A stretch of DNA of 64,000 nt from Apostichopus japonicus (taxonomy: Eukaryota > Echinodermata > Holothuroidea > Aspidochirotida > Stichopodidae). A program made the translations under genes and the position numbers. Below, piece by piece: positions 1 through 11,680 of this stretch (position 1 is its first letter; every line of letters begins with the position of its first letter). The notes beneath the pieces were generated by a model that saw only the letters and a list, made by a program, of their open reading frames with translations, was not told where the DNA came from and searched no databases. The stretch spans positions 45,686,111 to 45,750,110 of the forward strand of contig NC_092576.1 of NCBI RefSeq assembly GCF_037975245.1, in the 5' to 3' direction.

Positions 1-132
1 CCATCATCACCGCCATTAAAACCACCAGCACCAGTACCATCACCACCATCACTTTCACCATCCTCATTGTCATTCTCATCATACTCATCCTCATCATACT
101 CTTTCTAATCATACTCATACTCATCCGCATCC
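1..132. repeat. Trinucleotide (CAT/CAC) microsatellite
   Basis: An imperfect run of ccatcatcac, caccatcat and tcatcctcat words fills the left edge and stops just before the element starting near 144. It has no coding character. The array may extend beyond the window. Confidence 0.85.
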
Positions 133-143
133 CAAGGGCACTA

Positions 144-954
144 TGGTTCCTTGCTTGTAAGGAATATTTGCAAGGGAGCAGCACTGTCTTAAAATTGTTA
201 TGTGGTCCGATGTTCACAATATTATTGCCAAAAATATCACAAATCAACTGCTGGTCCTTTTGAGAACCTGTTGAGGACCAGGTGTCCGATATGAGCAAGA
301 GTTTTTTTTACAGAACTCGCAGAATCATCCTAACTGTACTTACTAAGAATTTTAACAAAACCAAAGAAAACATTGATCTCAAATAACTTCGCACATGGAG
401 GTTGCAGAGGAGTCAACCTATGGACAATTTAGATTGGAATATGGCCACGAAACTTCAAATAATCAACTTGAAAGATACTAATACAGGTCCCTGGAGGTCA
501 ATCTGAGGTCAAAGGTCACCCAAATGCAGGTCGGTTACAGGATTACAATAGCGTAACTCCCAACCTTGACGGACATTTTGCTCTCAAGTTATTGCAAAAA
601 TACTAGTTTTGACCACTAATTCCTTTGTTGACCTTGGATCACATGACCGTTATGTTTGGAAACGATCCCTTAACCCATTTACAACTAGGCCTACTCCCAA
701 AATATCAATCATCTCGGACCCTGTCAATGGGAGTTATTGCTTTTTTTAATTTTGGTGTTTGGCCTCCAACTGACCTTTGGTGACCTTCACAGGCACCAAA
801 AACAAAAGGGCACACCTTCTCACTATATATACCTAGTTTGAGTTTAGTCCAACTTTCCCTTGTTGAGTTACAGTGTACCCAAGCGAGTGTCGCAGACACA
901 CACACACACATGCCAACCTGACTACATAGGTTCCTTTGCAAAAGCAAGGAACCA
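144..954. mobile_element. Non-autonomous DNA element with GGTTCCTTGCTT termini (copy 1)
   Basis: The left end reads tggttccttgctt and the right end its exact inverse, aagcaaggaacca, so the element is bounded by terminal inverted repeats of at least 13 bp. The interior shares long stretches with the larger copy at 22410-25882 (for example ttgaccttggatcacatgac, the spaced aggtca words, and a CA-repeat before the right end). It has no transposase ORF and is about 0.8 kb long, so it is MITE-like. The single-unit interior suggests this is closer to the unexpanded form of the family. Any mobilising transposase is unknown. Confidence 0.7.
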
Positions 955-967
955 AAAAGGTGCTTTT

Positions 968-1364
968 ACTTAATAATAATAATAATAATACACAGTTCTT
1001 ATAAAGCGCAAATACACACTTAAGTCTCAGTGCGCTGATAATTATTAACCCCTGGTCATTGGTAACTTGTCACACCCACACACCAAAGTGTGCACAATTT
1101 AATCAATCTCTCCTGGGGCACCACAGTGCACCACAACCACGTGTCCCCCGGGGGACTTCCCATAGGGTGCAGCCACAAACCGGCGCACGCAACTATATTT
1201 ACAAGTTACCTCGCAGGTCCCCATTTATACACCTGGGTGAAGAGAGGCAATGGAGATAAAGCGCCTTGCCCAAGGACACAACGCAATGATCTGGCCAGGG
1301 CTCGAACCTGTAATCCTTAGATCACAAGTCCACTGCCTTAACCACTTGACCACAACGCCCTCCA
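968..1364 (-). mobile_element. tRNA-derived SINE
   Basis: Read on the minus strand from 1364, the sequence has an A-box-like tggtcaagtgg, a B-box-like ggttcgagccc, then the core gtgtccttgggcaaggcgc, and ends near 968 in an (ATT)n tail. This is the layout of a tRNA-derived, Pol III-transcribed SINE. A fragment of the same core occurs at about 8430-8485 on the plus strand. It is not a functional tRNA, because the cloverleaf is degenerate and it is fused to a non-tRNA body. Confidence 0.75.
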
Positions 1365-2804
1365 GATCTATAGTGGAACTTCAAAAAGATGATCATCTAT
1401 GACATTGAAGCAATCCTTTGCTGCAGTCTTTCACCATGTTGGAGGTAAGTTTACAGATTTGACTTCAGATAGTGATCTCTGAGAACATCGACCTCTCTCT
1501 TCCAGGGGAATCCTCATTTCCTCTGTACTCATACAGTATAGGCAACAGTGAAGGCCTACAGTAATATATATATAAAGATAAGGATAATGGCACAGTTCTT
1601 ATAATGCCTTGATAAACAGAGAACATGCTATCATTATTTCATGGTGAAGACTCAAGTCTGGATATTTGAGTTTCATCAGATTAGCCATTGGGGGGGGGGG
1701 GGGTTGTGCAAGGGGGATCCCAATTGAAATTTGGACCCTTTCAAAAATAAAAGGTAAACCAATTGGAAAACTGTTGAACAAAGACCCTTCATAAATTTTA
1801 CTCCCCACTAAAAAAGAAAGAAACCAGAATGAAAACATTTCATGGTTCCTTGCTGCTGTTCATTAGTTCCATTAATAGGGAAATTTCTAAGAAAGCCCTA
1901 ATACAACAACAGCAATTCATGGACACAAACTTTTGTTACCAATTAGTAATGCTAAGCCCTGCCCTCTCATAAATTGGTATCACATCAATTGCAACATACA
2001 GCATGTGTATAGACTATCTACCAACGTCACTATACCAAGTTAGGTGATATTCCAAATGATGCTTGCCGTTGTGCCCCTGTAAAATACAGTCAACCGACGG
2101 CAAACAAATTGCCATCGTGCTCTTTTTGTTTGCCGTCGGTGCCCATCTTTCTGTTCTGTACATTTGTACACTAAAGTTACAACAATCTTGAGATTTTTTA
2201 AAATTTATTCGTCCTTCGCAAATCAGGAATCTTTCCACTGTAATTTTCGCAGTTTCTGTCATCTGTGTGCTGTACAATGTGTGTACTCACAAGGTGTATG
2301 ATGCCAAAGCAAAAGATGCATTTTGCGGACGGGACAGAGAATACCCAGTATCATCTTACCTGGCCATAAAGAATGCTAGATATGCTAGTTGCAACGTTGC
2401 AACAACGTAGGCAAGACTGTTAGCTAGGAGCCTGCGTGTCTTGTTGGTCGAACATTCCAGTAAGCGATTGTTCAGGTCGATCCAGTTTATGACTGAACAA
2501 GATAAAATATTTGGGAAGTTTTATAACCCATACAATGAGGAAGAAAAAACATTGTATTGAAAAGGGTTCTAGTAATGTAAACTCGGAACTCTACTCGCTG
2601 AAAAATGCAAGTGCCTTAAATTTTCCCTTGTTGAGTTACCATACATACAAACGTTTCATACCGTAACATTACTAAGCCTGCCCCTCATAGATATGCATGA
2701 TATCAATTGCAACACACATCAGGTAGCATACGCCCATTAAAAGCCCCATTGACTTACACACTAAATCACAAAAGTAATGTGGTCTCTAAGTCTAGATAAA
2801 AGTT
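1365..2804. other. Non-coding stretch with repeat fragments
   Basis: I see no supported gene. It contains a 14-nt poly-G run at about 1690-1703 and short fragments (near 1950-2060 and 2680-2720) of the repeat family seen at 4888-5692. The short open frames here have no splice-site or domain support. Confidence 0.5.
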
Positions 2805-3188
2805 TTCACTAGCTAAACGCTACCCATCACCGGATAGCTGACAAGTTGGCCATTCATGGCACCATCAATTTTCCGTACCATGACCGTGAAGACTTTTTGC
2901 TATCCGAGCCGGAAGTTTTCGTCACTTGTAAACAAACCTCTTCACTCAGTGGTAAACAAATTTCCTACGCTGCTCCTGGGAGGCCTAAAGGGGTCTAAAA
3001 TTGCCTCAATTGACCCAATTTTTTCACCACATGTACTTCCATTCATGCTCTTCAACATGCAAGCCACAAAGAACTAGATTATGATTGATAACAGGTCACA
3101 AAATATGTTCTCCCGCTGCTTTTTGGCACTTTTCCTGAAGGAGAACAATCGAGCAGATTGATATAGACTCTAATAGGAGTATGCCACC
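2805..3188. repeat. 384-bp dispersed repeat, copy 1
   Basis: The segment from ttcactagctaaacgctacc to ggagtatgccacc recurs at 4503-4886 at the same length with only scattered substitutions. No terminal repeats or coding function were seen. The small open frame inside is conserved only because the DNA is duplicated. Confidence 0.85.
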
Positions 3189-4502
3189 TTAAGTGAAAAA
3201 TGATTTTTTTTTTTTACCAAACTGATACTTTTCATAGTCGTCACAATATAAACCACAACAGAATTCTATGCAATTATCATTGTAGGTCCATAAAGATGTA
3301 TTTTCAGAGATTTCAGTATGCACAGTGCAGTGTGTAAATACACATATGAGCAATACTGTGTAAGCAGTAACCAGGTCGACGTCTGCAACAACATTTCCAG
3401 TCACCAAGTTTGATAAGCTTGACCAATTTGGGTGCATTTATGGTTCTTGCAGGTTTTATTGGTATCCCTGATCACAGTCCACTTGGTCTGGCTTGCCCTA
3501 CCTGCAGAAACATCATCCAGAGAAGGGTCAGTGGGGATGGCTTTTTCGTCTCTGGCTCTGAAAAGTGATGAAAACTACTTTTGTTTAGCTCAGCTGATTC
3601 CTCCCAAACTGACCTACAGGACATACCCTAATGTATTCCTGAACTGTTTGGAACATTTTAAACTGATATTGCATGTCACTCCAGTGCAATTGTTAAGTTA
3701 CTAAGAATAAGAGAAGAGAATTGAAGGTGTTCTTTGCCAAAACTGGATCATCAGGATTTGTAAACAACAGCCTCACTGTAAGGGGTATTACAGTAGTCAA
3801 AAGGAAAGCTTCCTGGAATGCTATCTAGATACACTGTTCACCTCAATAGCATATCCAGTCCATTTAAAGGTTTGTGCATAGGTTGTTACAATGTATTAAA
3901 GACAGTTATAAGAGAAGAGAAGTGGATGGGGGGGGGGGGGGCATATTTCATGATAAAACATTCAAATGTGTTGCTCGGCAGAGAACAACAACGTCAAATT
4001 ACCTTATTCTCCATTGGTGGCAAGCACTGGTTCCTATAGTTACTACAGTAGATCTCCCATGGAAGCATCAGGACATCTCTTTCTGCTGTCAGAGTTGTTT
4101 GGGATTTGTTGTTACCTCATCTAACCAGTTGAGTCCATTGATACCACACCCATTCAAAGTATGTAGCTGTGAATGCTGAGGACTTAGCACATCAACTTTC
4201 TCTGAAAATTGACTAACAACAGAAAATTGATGAGGAGTGAGTAGGCTCAAAAACCCCTTGATGTACATATGCAGGAGCAGAAAATCCATACCTTTGTGGA
4301 TTATTTGCTAAATAAGACTCAAAATATTCTCTGTGTAAGTTATTAGCACTCAGCAGCCACTCCACTTAGGATACAGACCTCATACAACATTGTGCTACAG
4401 CTGGTGTAGACTTGGTCTAGGATACCAACATAGCGTCATTATGAATCTGAGGCCTAGGCCTAGGCTAACAACATTAGGGGTATTTCATGCATTGAAACTG
4501 AG
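3189..4502. other. Non-coding spacer between the two 384-bp repeats
   Basis: I see no gene. It contains a 14-nt poly-G run near 3928-3941. Short open frames have neither splice context nor recognisable domains. Confidence 0.45.
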
Positions 4503-4886
4503 TTCACTAGCTAAACGCTACCCATCACCGGATAGCTGCCAATTTGGCCTTTCATGGCACCATCAATTTTCTCTACCATGACCGTGAAGATTTTTTGCTA
4601 TCCGAGCCGGAAGTTTCCGTCACTTGTAAACAAACCTCTTCACTCAGTGGTAAACAAATTTCCTACGCTGCTCCTGGGAGGCCTAAAGGGGTCTAAAATT
4701 GCCTCAATTGACCCAATTTTTTCACCACATGTACTTCCATTCATGCTCTTCAACATGCAAGCCACAAAAAACTAGATTATGATTGATAACAGGTCACAAA
4801 AGATGTTCTCCCGCTGCTTTTTGGCACTTTTCCTGAAGGAGAACAATCGAGTGGATTGATATAGACTCTAATAGGAGTATGCCACC
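4503..4886. repeat. 384-bp dispersed repeat, copy 2
   Basis: Near-identical to 2805-3188 and in the same orientation, about 1.7 kb away. The equal length with few differences implies a fairly recent duplication or two insertions of one family. Confidence 0.85.
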
Positions 4887-4887
4887 A

Positions 4888-5692
4888 TCAGCATGTGTAC
4901 AGGCTATCTGCCAATATCATCATACCAAGTTTGACGAAATTCCGACTAATAATAGCCAAGTTATTGCGATTTGGGCATGTTTTCGTTTAACACCATGACC
5001 TCATGAATATTCATGATATGAGCACCAAAATCAACTGACAGGTTGCATCTACTCACTATGGGCCACTCACCCACTAACTATGGTAATGATCGGTCATTCA
5101 CTTGTGGAGTTATCGTGCATACAAACTTTTCATACCGAAATATTGTTTAGCCAGCCCACTCATAAATATGCATGATATCAATGGCAACACACATCAGTGT
5201 GTGAAGACTATCTACCAATATCATCATACCAAGTTTGACGAAATTACGACTAATAGTAGCCAAGTTATTGCAATTTGGAGTTTTACAGGTTTGACCCGGT
5301 GACCTCATTAATATTCATGATATGAGCACCAATATCAATAGGGTTCATCTAGTCACTATGGGCCACCCATTCACCAAGTATGGTAATGATCGGTCATTTC
5401 CCTTGTTTAGTTATCGTGTATACAAGCTAAAGCGTCACACACACATTCACGCACACATGTTTGTATTACATGTATTCAGACCGAGGACCCCATTGTATTT
5501 TCCATTGTTCAAATCCACATACCCTAACCTTAAAAATACCCCATACAATAGAATTCTTCGGAGGACGTGGTGAGTCTTTAGAAATCACAACCAAGGACCA
5601 GGAATTCTTTTGTTCAAGTCCTCGATCAGAATACAAAACAAACGCACACACACACACGCACACACACAAACCTGAATACATAGGTTCCTTTG
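4888..5692. repeat. Tandem ~300-bp repeat family ending in a CA-rich element end
   Basis: Two related copies (about 4888-5130 and 5195-5430) share agcatgtgtacagg/agtgtgtgaagac-type starts, catcataccaagtttgacga, cattaatattcatgatatga and tggtaatgatcggtcatt. The right part (5640-5692) ends in cacacacgcacacaca followed by tacataggttcctttgca, like the right ends of the elements at 954 and 25882, so it is probably a truncated relative. Confidence 0.6.
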
Positions 5693-6918
5693 CAGTCCCA
5701 TACCTTGACTCATTTGGTCTGAAACGAATAACCTACATAATCAATAATGAAATTACCACTGGCTCCTCTAAGTCCATAAAACAATTAAGACAAAGATTTC
5801 CATAGTCCCCAAACATGAAGATTGGTAGTTTCTCCTCTCCGTAAATGTAAACAAAGATAATGAAGCTATTAGTTCCTTGCTTATAGAGGGCGTGTAAGAT
5901 TGCCACTTCTAGTCAAAGTTTAGTACCTTTTCTTAATGACTAAATGTAAACTTACATTTGCTTCACTACTTACTTCCACTCTACTTTGGGTTACTCCATG
6001 AGTTGTTCCTCTCTTGAAGTTAGCTCTGGAGTCATCAGCTGGAAATATGGTGACCACAACAGTGTTGTGGTGGAATCAGCTATTTTGGAAAATCTGCTAA
6101 AAGTTTCCCCCATCCTTGCTAGTCACATCCAACTTTAATCCAGATCTCATCAGCGGGAATCAAATATGTCCACTTGAGAAGATTCTAGTCTATTTAAAAG
6201 TAAACATAAAAAGTACTTGTTATGGGTCAATTTCAATGAGCAGACATTTAATCACCAGCTCAATTCATAGCTCATAATATTTCCCGAAGTGTCATAACTT
6301 ATTGCTTTTAATTGTATTAATAGTGGTATTCCAACAGTAGAAAATTTAGTACGATTCTAGGAGATGTTTTTATTTTCTATTTTGTTATTGTTTGTACTAT
6401 TATATATAGTGGTATTCCTACAGACTCAAATTTGGTAAGAGTCTGTAATAGGTTTCTTTTAAATTGTTTTGTTTAAATGTTATGCATAGTGATATTCTTA
6501 CAGCAGTAAATTGGGAAAATACCAAAACTTAATGTCAATGCAAAACACTGTTAAAAATAATATACTAACAGAAGTCAGTGCCGAGAAAAAACATTGAACT
6601 CCTCAAATTGCAACAATAAAAACATATTAAAAGACAACCTCCTTGACTCCCATATTAAAAATTTCCTCTTTAAATATATAATTAATAAATCATATACTAA
6701 GAATGATTTAAAATCCCCCTTAGAAAAGCTCATTTTTTTTTTTAAACTGGGAGGAGGATTTGGCTCTGGCAGGGGGGGGGGGGGGGTAGTTTAGGAACTT
6801 TGTGGCTAGAAGTTTTGTGAGTCAAACTCCAGAAGTTTACCTCTGGGAAAAAGTCCAGCTCTGGGAAGGGATTGTTTTGCCTTATCATCATGAAGATATT
6901 CTCACAGTACCTTTCTAG
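5693..6918. other. AT-rich non-coding stretch
   Basis: No gene is supported. It includes degenerate repeats of a tagtggtattcctacag-like phrase at about 6320-6500 and a 15-nt poly-G run at about 6772-6786. Confidence 0.45.
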
Positions 6919-7092
6919 TCAATGAAGCTGTTGAATGATCTTTTCTTTCAAGAAATTCACACTAACCCATGGTGTCTTCTTGATGATTGTACCATCTTCC
7001 TCATCTTGGTTCAGAAGAGATATCCACTCTGCTCTGACATTGTTACTGACAATGTCCTGCATTGATCCGATCACATTCAGCATAGATGACAT
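6919..7092 (-). CDS. Unassigned 57-codon open exon, possible terminal exon
   Basis: On the minus strand an ATG at 7092 opens 57 codons ending in TGA at 6919-6921. Two candidate splice acceptors (a ttttgttacag and a ctgaaacag) lie just upstream, so this could be a last coding exon or a first coding exon with a GTTAGT donor after the Trp-Val region. The composition is protein-like (acidic QDEEDG patch followed by KKTPW). I do not recognise the family. It is not the ATG101 C-terminus and cannot be joined in frame to ATG101 exon 4 through these acceptors. It could be a chance frame. Confidence 0.3.
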   Translation of the reverse strand: MSSMLNVIGSMQDIVSNNVRAEWISLLNQDEEDGTIIKKTPWVSVNFLKEKIIQQLH

Positions 7093-8618
7093 ACTGTTTC
7101 AGCAACAACCTGTAACAAAAACACAAGCTCCATGAGTGTTTATCTTTACAGGTGAATTAACCGAGTTTTGCGACTGTTGTTGCAGTTATATATCCAGTAG
7201 TAGGTATGAAGGCAGAAGGTATATTAACTGTAATTTTATGCTCAAGTAGATTTGCCGGTTACTCTTTTTGATAATCTTGTTTATTGCTTTAAACAATTGA
7301 TTGAGGGTTTTTTGAAAGTATTTTTACTTAACTTAAAGGAGGTGACAAATATGTTATACCATCCAAGAGTTATAACAGGATATGGTTGCTATGGAAACCA
7401 GACTTGTCAATCTTTAGTTCAAGTTAAACTATTGTATTTTGTTGTTCAATTTATGGTTTTGGTTCTTTGTTGATTTTATTAAAGAGGACATTTGCATTAC
7501 AGTTAGTAGTACAATTCTGACATTTGTGCAAGTATCTTTTTGAGTGAATTGTTTTATATTAATCGTTGCACCTGGCATGTTACTCTACAGAACCTCCAGA
7601 CTATCAAAATACTTCAGATTCTCCAGACTTACCAGATTTTTATCTGAGGTAAAGAATCTCCAGATTCTACTAGTGATTGAGGTTTACTCCAGTCTGGAGA
7701 ATCTGAAGTATTTTGAATACTAGCCCATCACTGAAAATTCTCTACAAGCTAAAAGTACAGGTTCCCCGGCCAGTTGAGCTTAAAGGGTACGTCAATTTCC
7801 AACAGATAGGTCCATCTCCGAAGAACAGTTTGCCCTGATGAGCCTAGAGGTGCAGATTATCTCCTGAGGAACTCTTGTCAACAGAGGTATGGTTTATCTA
7901 GGCATAAGGCGATACCAGCTGTGTGATGAATTTTCTGAAGTTGCGTTCATGGGGGACATTTTGTCTACTATTGATGAATATAGCGTGACGAACTTACCAA
8001 CTGCCGGCACTTAACATTGTTATTAGGTATTAATAATCACCGTGCCCTTAAGATTCCATTTACATTAATAACTGTTTGTAATTAGGTCTCAGGGGGATAC
8101 CGGTATCTCTAACCTTTCTTCCCTTTATTTGGAAATGTTTGAGAATCATGACATCGACACAAGATTATTTTTCTGTGATTGTGAAATATGCTATACTGGA
8201 CTCCTCACAGTTAACTGTTTAGTTTTATTCTTATAGTCCTCTTGTTTCAGGATTGCAGGATTGTGTGTTTTTACATTAAAACCTGGGTTACACTCGTATT
8301 CATGCTCATCCTAACACCAACGTGAATTCTCCATGTACACATGTAACATGTAACTTGGATGTGTGGGTGTGACAAATTACCAACGGCCAGCTGTTAACTG
8401 TTATAAAGTCATATGAGAAGGTCTTGCCAAGAGTGGTCATTATGTTGTGTCCTTGGGCAAGGCACTTTATCTCCATTGATTGAGACTTTTACCTTTAACT
8501 TTTAATTCATATTGCTTTTTAAATTTGATGGAGTTTCACCACCAATGCCAACATCACTGAGTCGAGTCCTACAGCTGGAAAACTTTAATACAGTCCTCAT
8601 AGCAACAGAGAAACCCAC
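7093..8618. other. Non-coding stretch downstream of ATG101 exon 4
   Basis: It holds a plus-strand SINE core fragment near 8430-8485 (gtgtccttgggcaaggcac) and an inverted pair around 7595-7720 built on ctccagact/agtctggag words. The remaining ATG101 exons expected here by transcription order were not found. Confidence 0.45.
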
Positions 8619-8726
8619 CTGTCCACTTTGGAGACCTGCGTTGACATCTGTGGATCGTAAGGCATCTTTAAATGCTGAGACTTCTCGTCGGAGGTTTTTG
8701 TCTTAAGTTGGGGAGTTGCATCTGAC
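8619..8726 (-). CDS. ATG101: ATG101 coding exon 4 with in-frame TAA
   Basis: Exactly 36 codons between a cactcatag acceptor and a GTGGGT donor, with [12 protein letters not shown] matching the family. The eighth codon is TAA (8703-8705) at the position of a conserved leucine; one base change from TTA would explain it. No alternative acceptor restores the frame: the only other nearby AG shifts the frame. Confidence 0.82.
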
Positions 8727-11063
8727 CTATGAGTGGGAAATTTGAGGGATTTGTTAATTTTATATCATATAAATACATTTTATTTTTGTGGTTTTCAATC
8801 AGACTTGGGGTATAAATACAAACAGAATCAATATGACTATGAGTACATATTTGACACTAGAGTTTCTTTATGTTTTTGTTCTAAAAGAAGGATCTTACAA
8901 AAATTCATGTTGATTAGTATGTGTAAGGTAAATTTGCTAACATAACATTACCAGAATAGACCAACCACAAATCTGGTTTAATTCTGCCATCTTGGATAAC
9001 AGTTCACATTAATGCACTGATTGCATGTTTGGTTCATAATGTATTAATCTATAAGTCTTAACACTACTGCATGCAGTTAAACTGTAGCCTGACTGTGGAT
9101 CTAAGATTTAGTTCAACAGGAGAATGTGACTGTGAGGTCGTTGAAGTGGACTATCGATATCTATATGTAGGGGGATCTGGAGATCATCCGCCAAACAGAA
9201 TTAACTTTTTAGTTTTGCAAATTGTGCATTATGAGGGATATTTAGGCTGTAAATTAGGTCTTAAGATTAGATATACACAAGGGCTGTGCCAATATCTACT
9301 TTTAATTAGTCTGTGGTGTTGAAAAGTGGAGATGGAATACACCCCCACCACCCTACCACCACCCCCTGCCTCTGGATATATGGCGTACCCAATTGTATGG
9401 AGGTTGCAACGAACATCTGAAGGATCAATTTGTGTTCAACTATATAGCTCTTTTACACACATGTATACCAAAGATAATGAAACATGTATAAATGTTTTAC
9501 TTACATAAGTCATATCAACAAAGTCACAATCAGTCTCGACCACACCGACAGTACCGATGAGGAAAGCACCTTCCTGTTTGTAGTGAAACTGCAAGAACAA
9601 TTTAAAGGTTATTTACGGATGTATTATTTACAAAGTGTGTAACTCAGGACAGGAAACATTGCTGTAACATGAGTACATGTACAGACATCTCACTACATGA
9701 CTACAGTACAGTAAGAACAAGTTACACACAGAAATGGAAAATTGGAAGTGTTCCTGTACCCTTCCTGTGGTTCTGTGGAAAAGTATGGTATGAAATATGC
9801 TGTTGACAACCTCCTCTAGCTGCTTACTCTCAACAGTCTGAAAAAAAGAGAAGAAATGAATGAGAAAAAGATCCACAATAAAATGGAAATCAATGCAAAA
9901 CAAGAAATTGTTGGACAAATTATCAGCTTGATTAAGATGAGAAGGATTGGCTAACAAATTACCAACAATGTGTCTTTTGGGCCAGTACGGTGTCTCACAC
10001 TGACAGAAAGGAACATACAGTACAACCATTGGTTCAATGTGATGATCATACAGAACTCCCACTGTTCCCTCCTTAACATTATTACATAACAGTAGAGTAA
10101 GACCGCATTCTCAATGAGGTCATTTCCCCTATCACCCCTCCTCACCCATAGGTACTGTATTGTTTGTATTTAAATATAAACTAAAGAATAACATGTGATG
10201 ACCCTACAGTCCCGATGCGCCCTCCAAAGCTAAGAACTACAATACAGTACCCAATCGCAGTGAACCCTTTTATTGCACAAATAAGCACCAGCCCAGGAAG
10301 TTCAATAAATAAGCACAAGCTAACCTAACATAGCATTATTCATGTAGGCCCTTCTGTTACGTGTAAGGCAATACTTCAAATAAGCACAAGCTAACCTACA
10401 GTAACATAGCCTAGACCAAAGGTTATTCAAATAGGCCCACCTGTTATAAAAGAAAGCAAAACTGTACACGATACAACATTAGTCAGAATAAATATGGTTG
10501 CAAATAAAGGTGGCCGAAAACAAAACTTCATGGTCTATTGACATTTGCTGAAACTAACAGAACTGTAAAGCAACAGTCAAGGTGTCAGTCCATAAACATT
10601 ACAACCTGAACTTTACAGAACCAAAGTGTTTGAGATTGCATGTTGTACTGCTGTTTATGTTATATTTGTTTCTCAATAGGGTCAGCATTGTGCTTTGTGT
10701 ACATCACTTTTACATACATGTTAATTGAGGGCAGTGTAACTTACGGCAGGGAGGTATTAAAAGGAAAAGTCATTTCCAGGGAGGGAGGGTCTGAACAATC
10801 GTAGATGATGTGCAGTACATCCAGAAAGGAATAATTTGTTACTTTAAGCAATTAAAAAACTCTGCACATATTTAAACTTATCATGTCAATATGTCAACTC
10901 TCATACCTGCAATGCTTTGAAATAATTAACATTTAACAGTATCATGGTACTGGATATTGTGTTATTGATATCACTAAGTAGTAACTCCTAATTAGGTTCA
11001 ATAACCAACTAAATCAATATATTGTTATCTTACTAGTTCAAAGACTTGAGATCTGGCATTCAT
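8619..11063 (-). CDS. ATG101: ATG101, autophagy-related protein 101 (5' part; in-frame stop)
   Basis: Four in-phase exons on the minus strand (11034-11063, 9760-9837, 9505-9588, 8619-8726; 300 nt, 100 codons) encode the N-terminal half of ATG101. This is the HORMA-fold subunit that binds ATG13 and stabilises the ULK1/ATG13/FIP200 autophagy-initiation complex in the cytosol. Recognition rests on the start [10 protein letters not shown], the stretch [18 protein letters not shown], then [15 protein letters not shown] and CDFVDMTY, and finally [11 protein letters not shown], all at the spacing expected for the family. Introns are GT..AG and phase 0. Two oddities: exon 4 has TAA (8703-8705) where the family has leucine, and the exons for the remaining ~120 residues (including the WF-finger region) are not recognisable in the window, though they could lie left of position 1. 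It could be a pseudogene, a null allele or an assembly error. Confidence 0.88.
9505..9588 (-). CDS. ATG101: ATG101 coding exon 3
   Basis: Exactly 28 codons between a gttcttgcag acceptor and a GTAAGT donor. It encodes [15 protein letters not shown] and CDFVDMTY, the most diagnostic ATG101 stretch. Phase 0 at both ends. Confidence 0.92.
9760..9837 (-). CDS. ATG101: ATG101 coding exon 2
   Basis: Exactly 26 codons between a ctctttttttcag acceptor and a GTACAG donor. It encodes the helix containing [18 protein letters not shown], a conserved ATG101 segment. Phase 0 at both ends. Confidence 0.9.
9838..11033. other. ATG101 intron 1
   Basis: Non-coding intron of about 1.2 kb. I see no element beyond short AT-rich sequence and repeated aataagcacaagctaacct phrases near 10300-10400. 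Confidence 0.6.
11034..11063 (-). CDS. ATG101: ATG101 coding exon 1
   Basis: Encodes [10 protein letters not shown] from an ATG at 11063 and ends in a GTAAGA donor, phase 0. The start is chosen because the N-terminus matches ATG101, which begins MN.RS.V.E. An upstream ATG at 11098 is out of frame (see the uORF). Confidence 0.85.
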
Positions 11064-11098
11064 CCTTCTATTAAGTTTTCTTCTCCACTACTCGCCAT
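11060..11098 (-). other. Upstream ORF overlapping the ATG101 start
   Basis: An ATG at 11098 opens 12 codons ([12 protein letters not shown]), and its TGA stop overlaps the ATG101 start in an ATGA arrangement. If this segment is in the mature 5' leader, ATG101 translation would depend on leaky scanning or termination-reinitiation. The transcription start and any 5' leader splicing are unknown. Confidence 0.4.
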
Positions 11099-11324
11099 GT
11101 AAGTCTAAGTTAGCTGTGCTGCAATACAAGAGTGCAAATATAAAATACTTGCAGACATAAACATGGTAGAACACATCTAGGAATTACATAACAGTACATC
11201 AAAACCAGGTTCTCAAAGAAGATAATCCATCTATGGTATATATTGTAATCTTCATTTGAAAGGATCATTTTAACCAAAATTATGGACAGCAACCATGATT
11301 GTAGTACATTCCAAATGTACTTAT

Positions 11325-11680
11325 CAGTGGCCTACAATTAACCTTATGAGTTGTTATGATCCTATACCCTACACATGTATATTAAAAACACTCTTCTACT
11401 TCTCATAAAGACACAGGTACATAGCTATAGTCATCCCACCAGTGTCCTACAGCATACTTTGGGGTCATTATGATCCTATACCCTACACATCTATACTAAA
11501 AACACTCTTCTACTTCTCATAAAGATACAGATACATATCAAGAGTTATCCCACCAGTGGCCTACAGCATACTTTGTGAGTCATTATGACCCTATACCCTA
11601 CACATCTATACTAAAAACACACTCTACTACTTCTCATAAAGATACAGGTACATATAAGAGTCATCCCATCAGTAAGCTGA
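11325..11680. repeat. 115-bp tandem repeat, three copies
   Basis: The phrase tatgatcctataccctacac recurs at about 11354 and 11469 and, with one change, at 11584, an exact 115-bp period. The units differ by scattered substitutions. It lies just upstream of the ATG101 start codon. Confidence 0.85.

Noticed and set aside
1240-1364. tRNA gene on the minus strand
   Set aside because: A and B boxes are present but the cloverleaf is not, and the sequence continues into a SINE body with an (ATT)n tail.
2856-4775. Two near-identical 73-codon frames (2856-3077 and 4554-4775)
   Set aside because: The similarity is that of the 384-bp DNA repeat as a whole; there is no coding pattern of substitutions and no family match.
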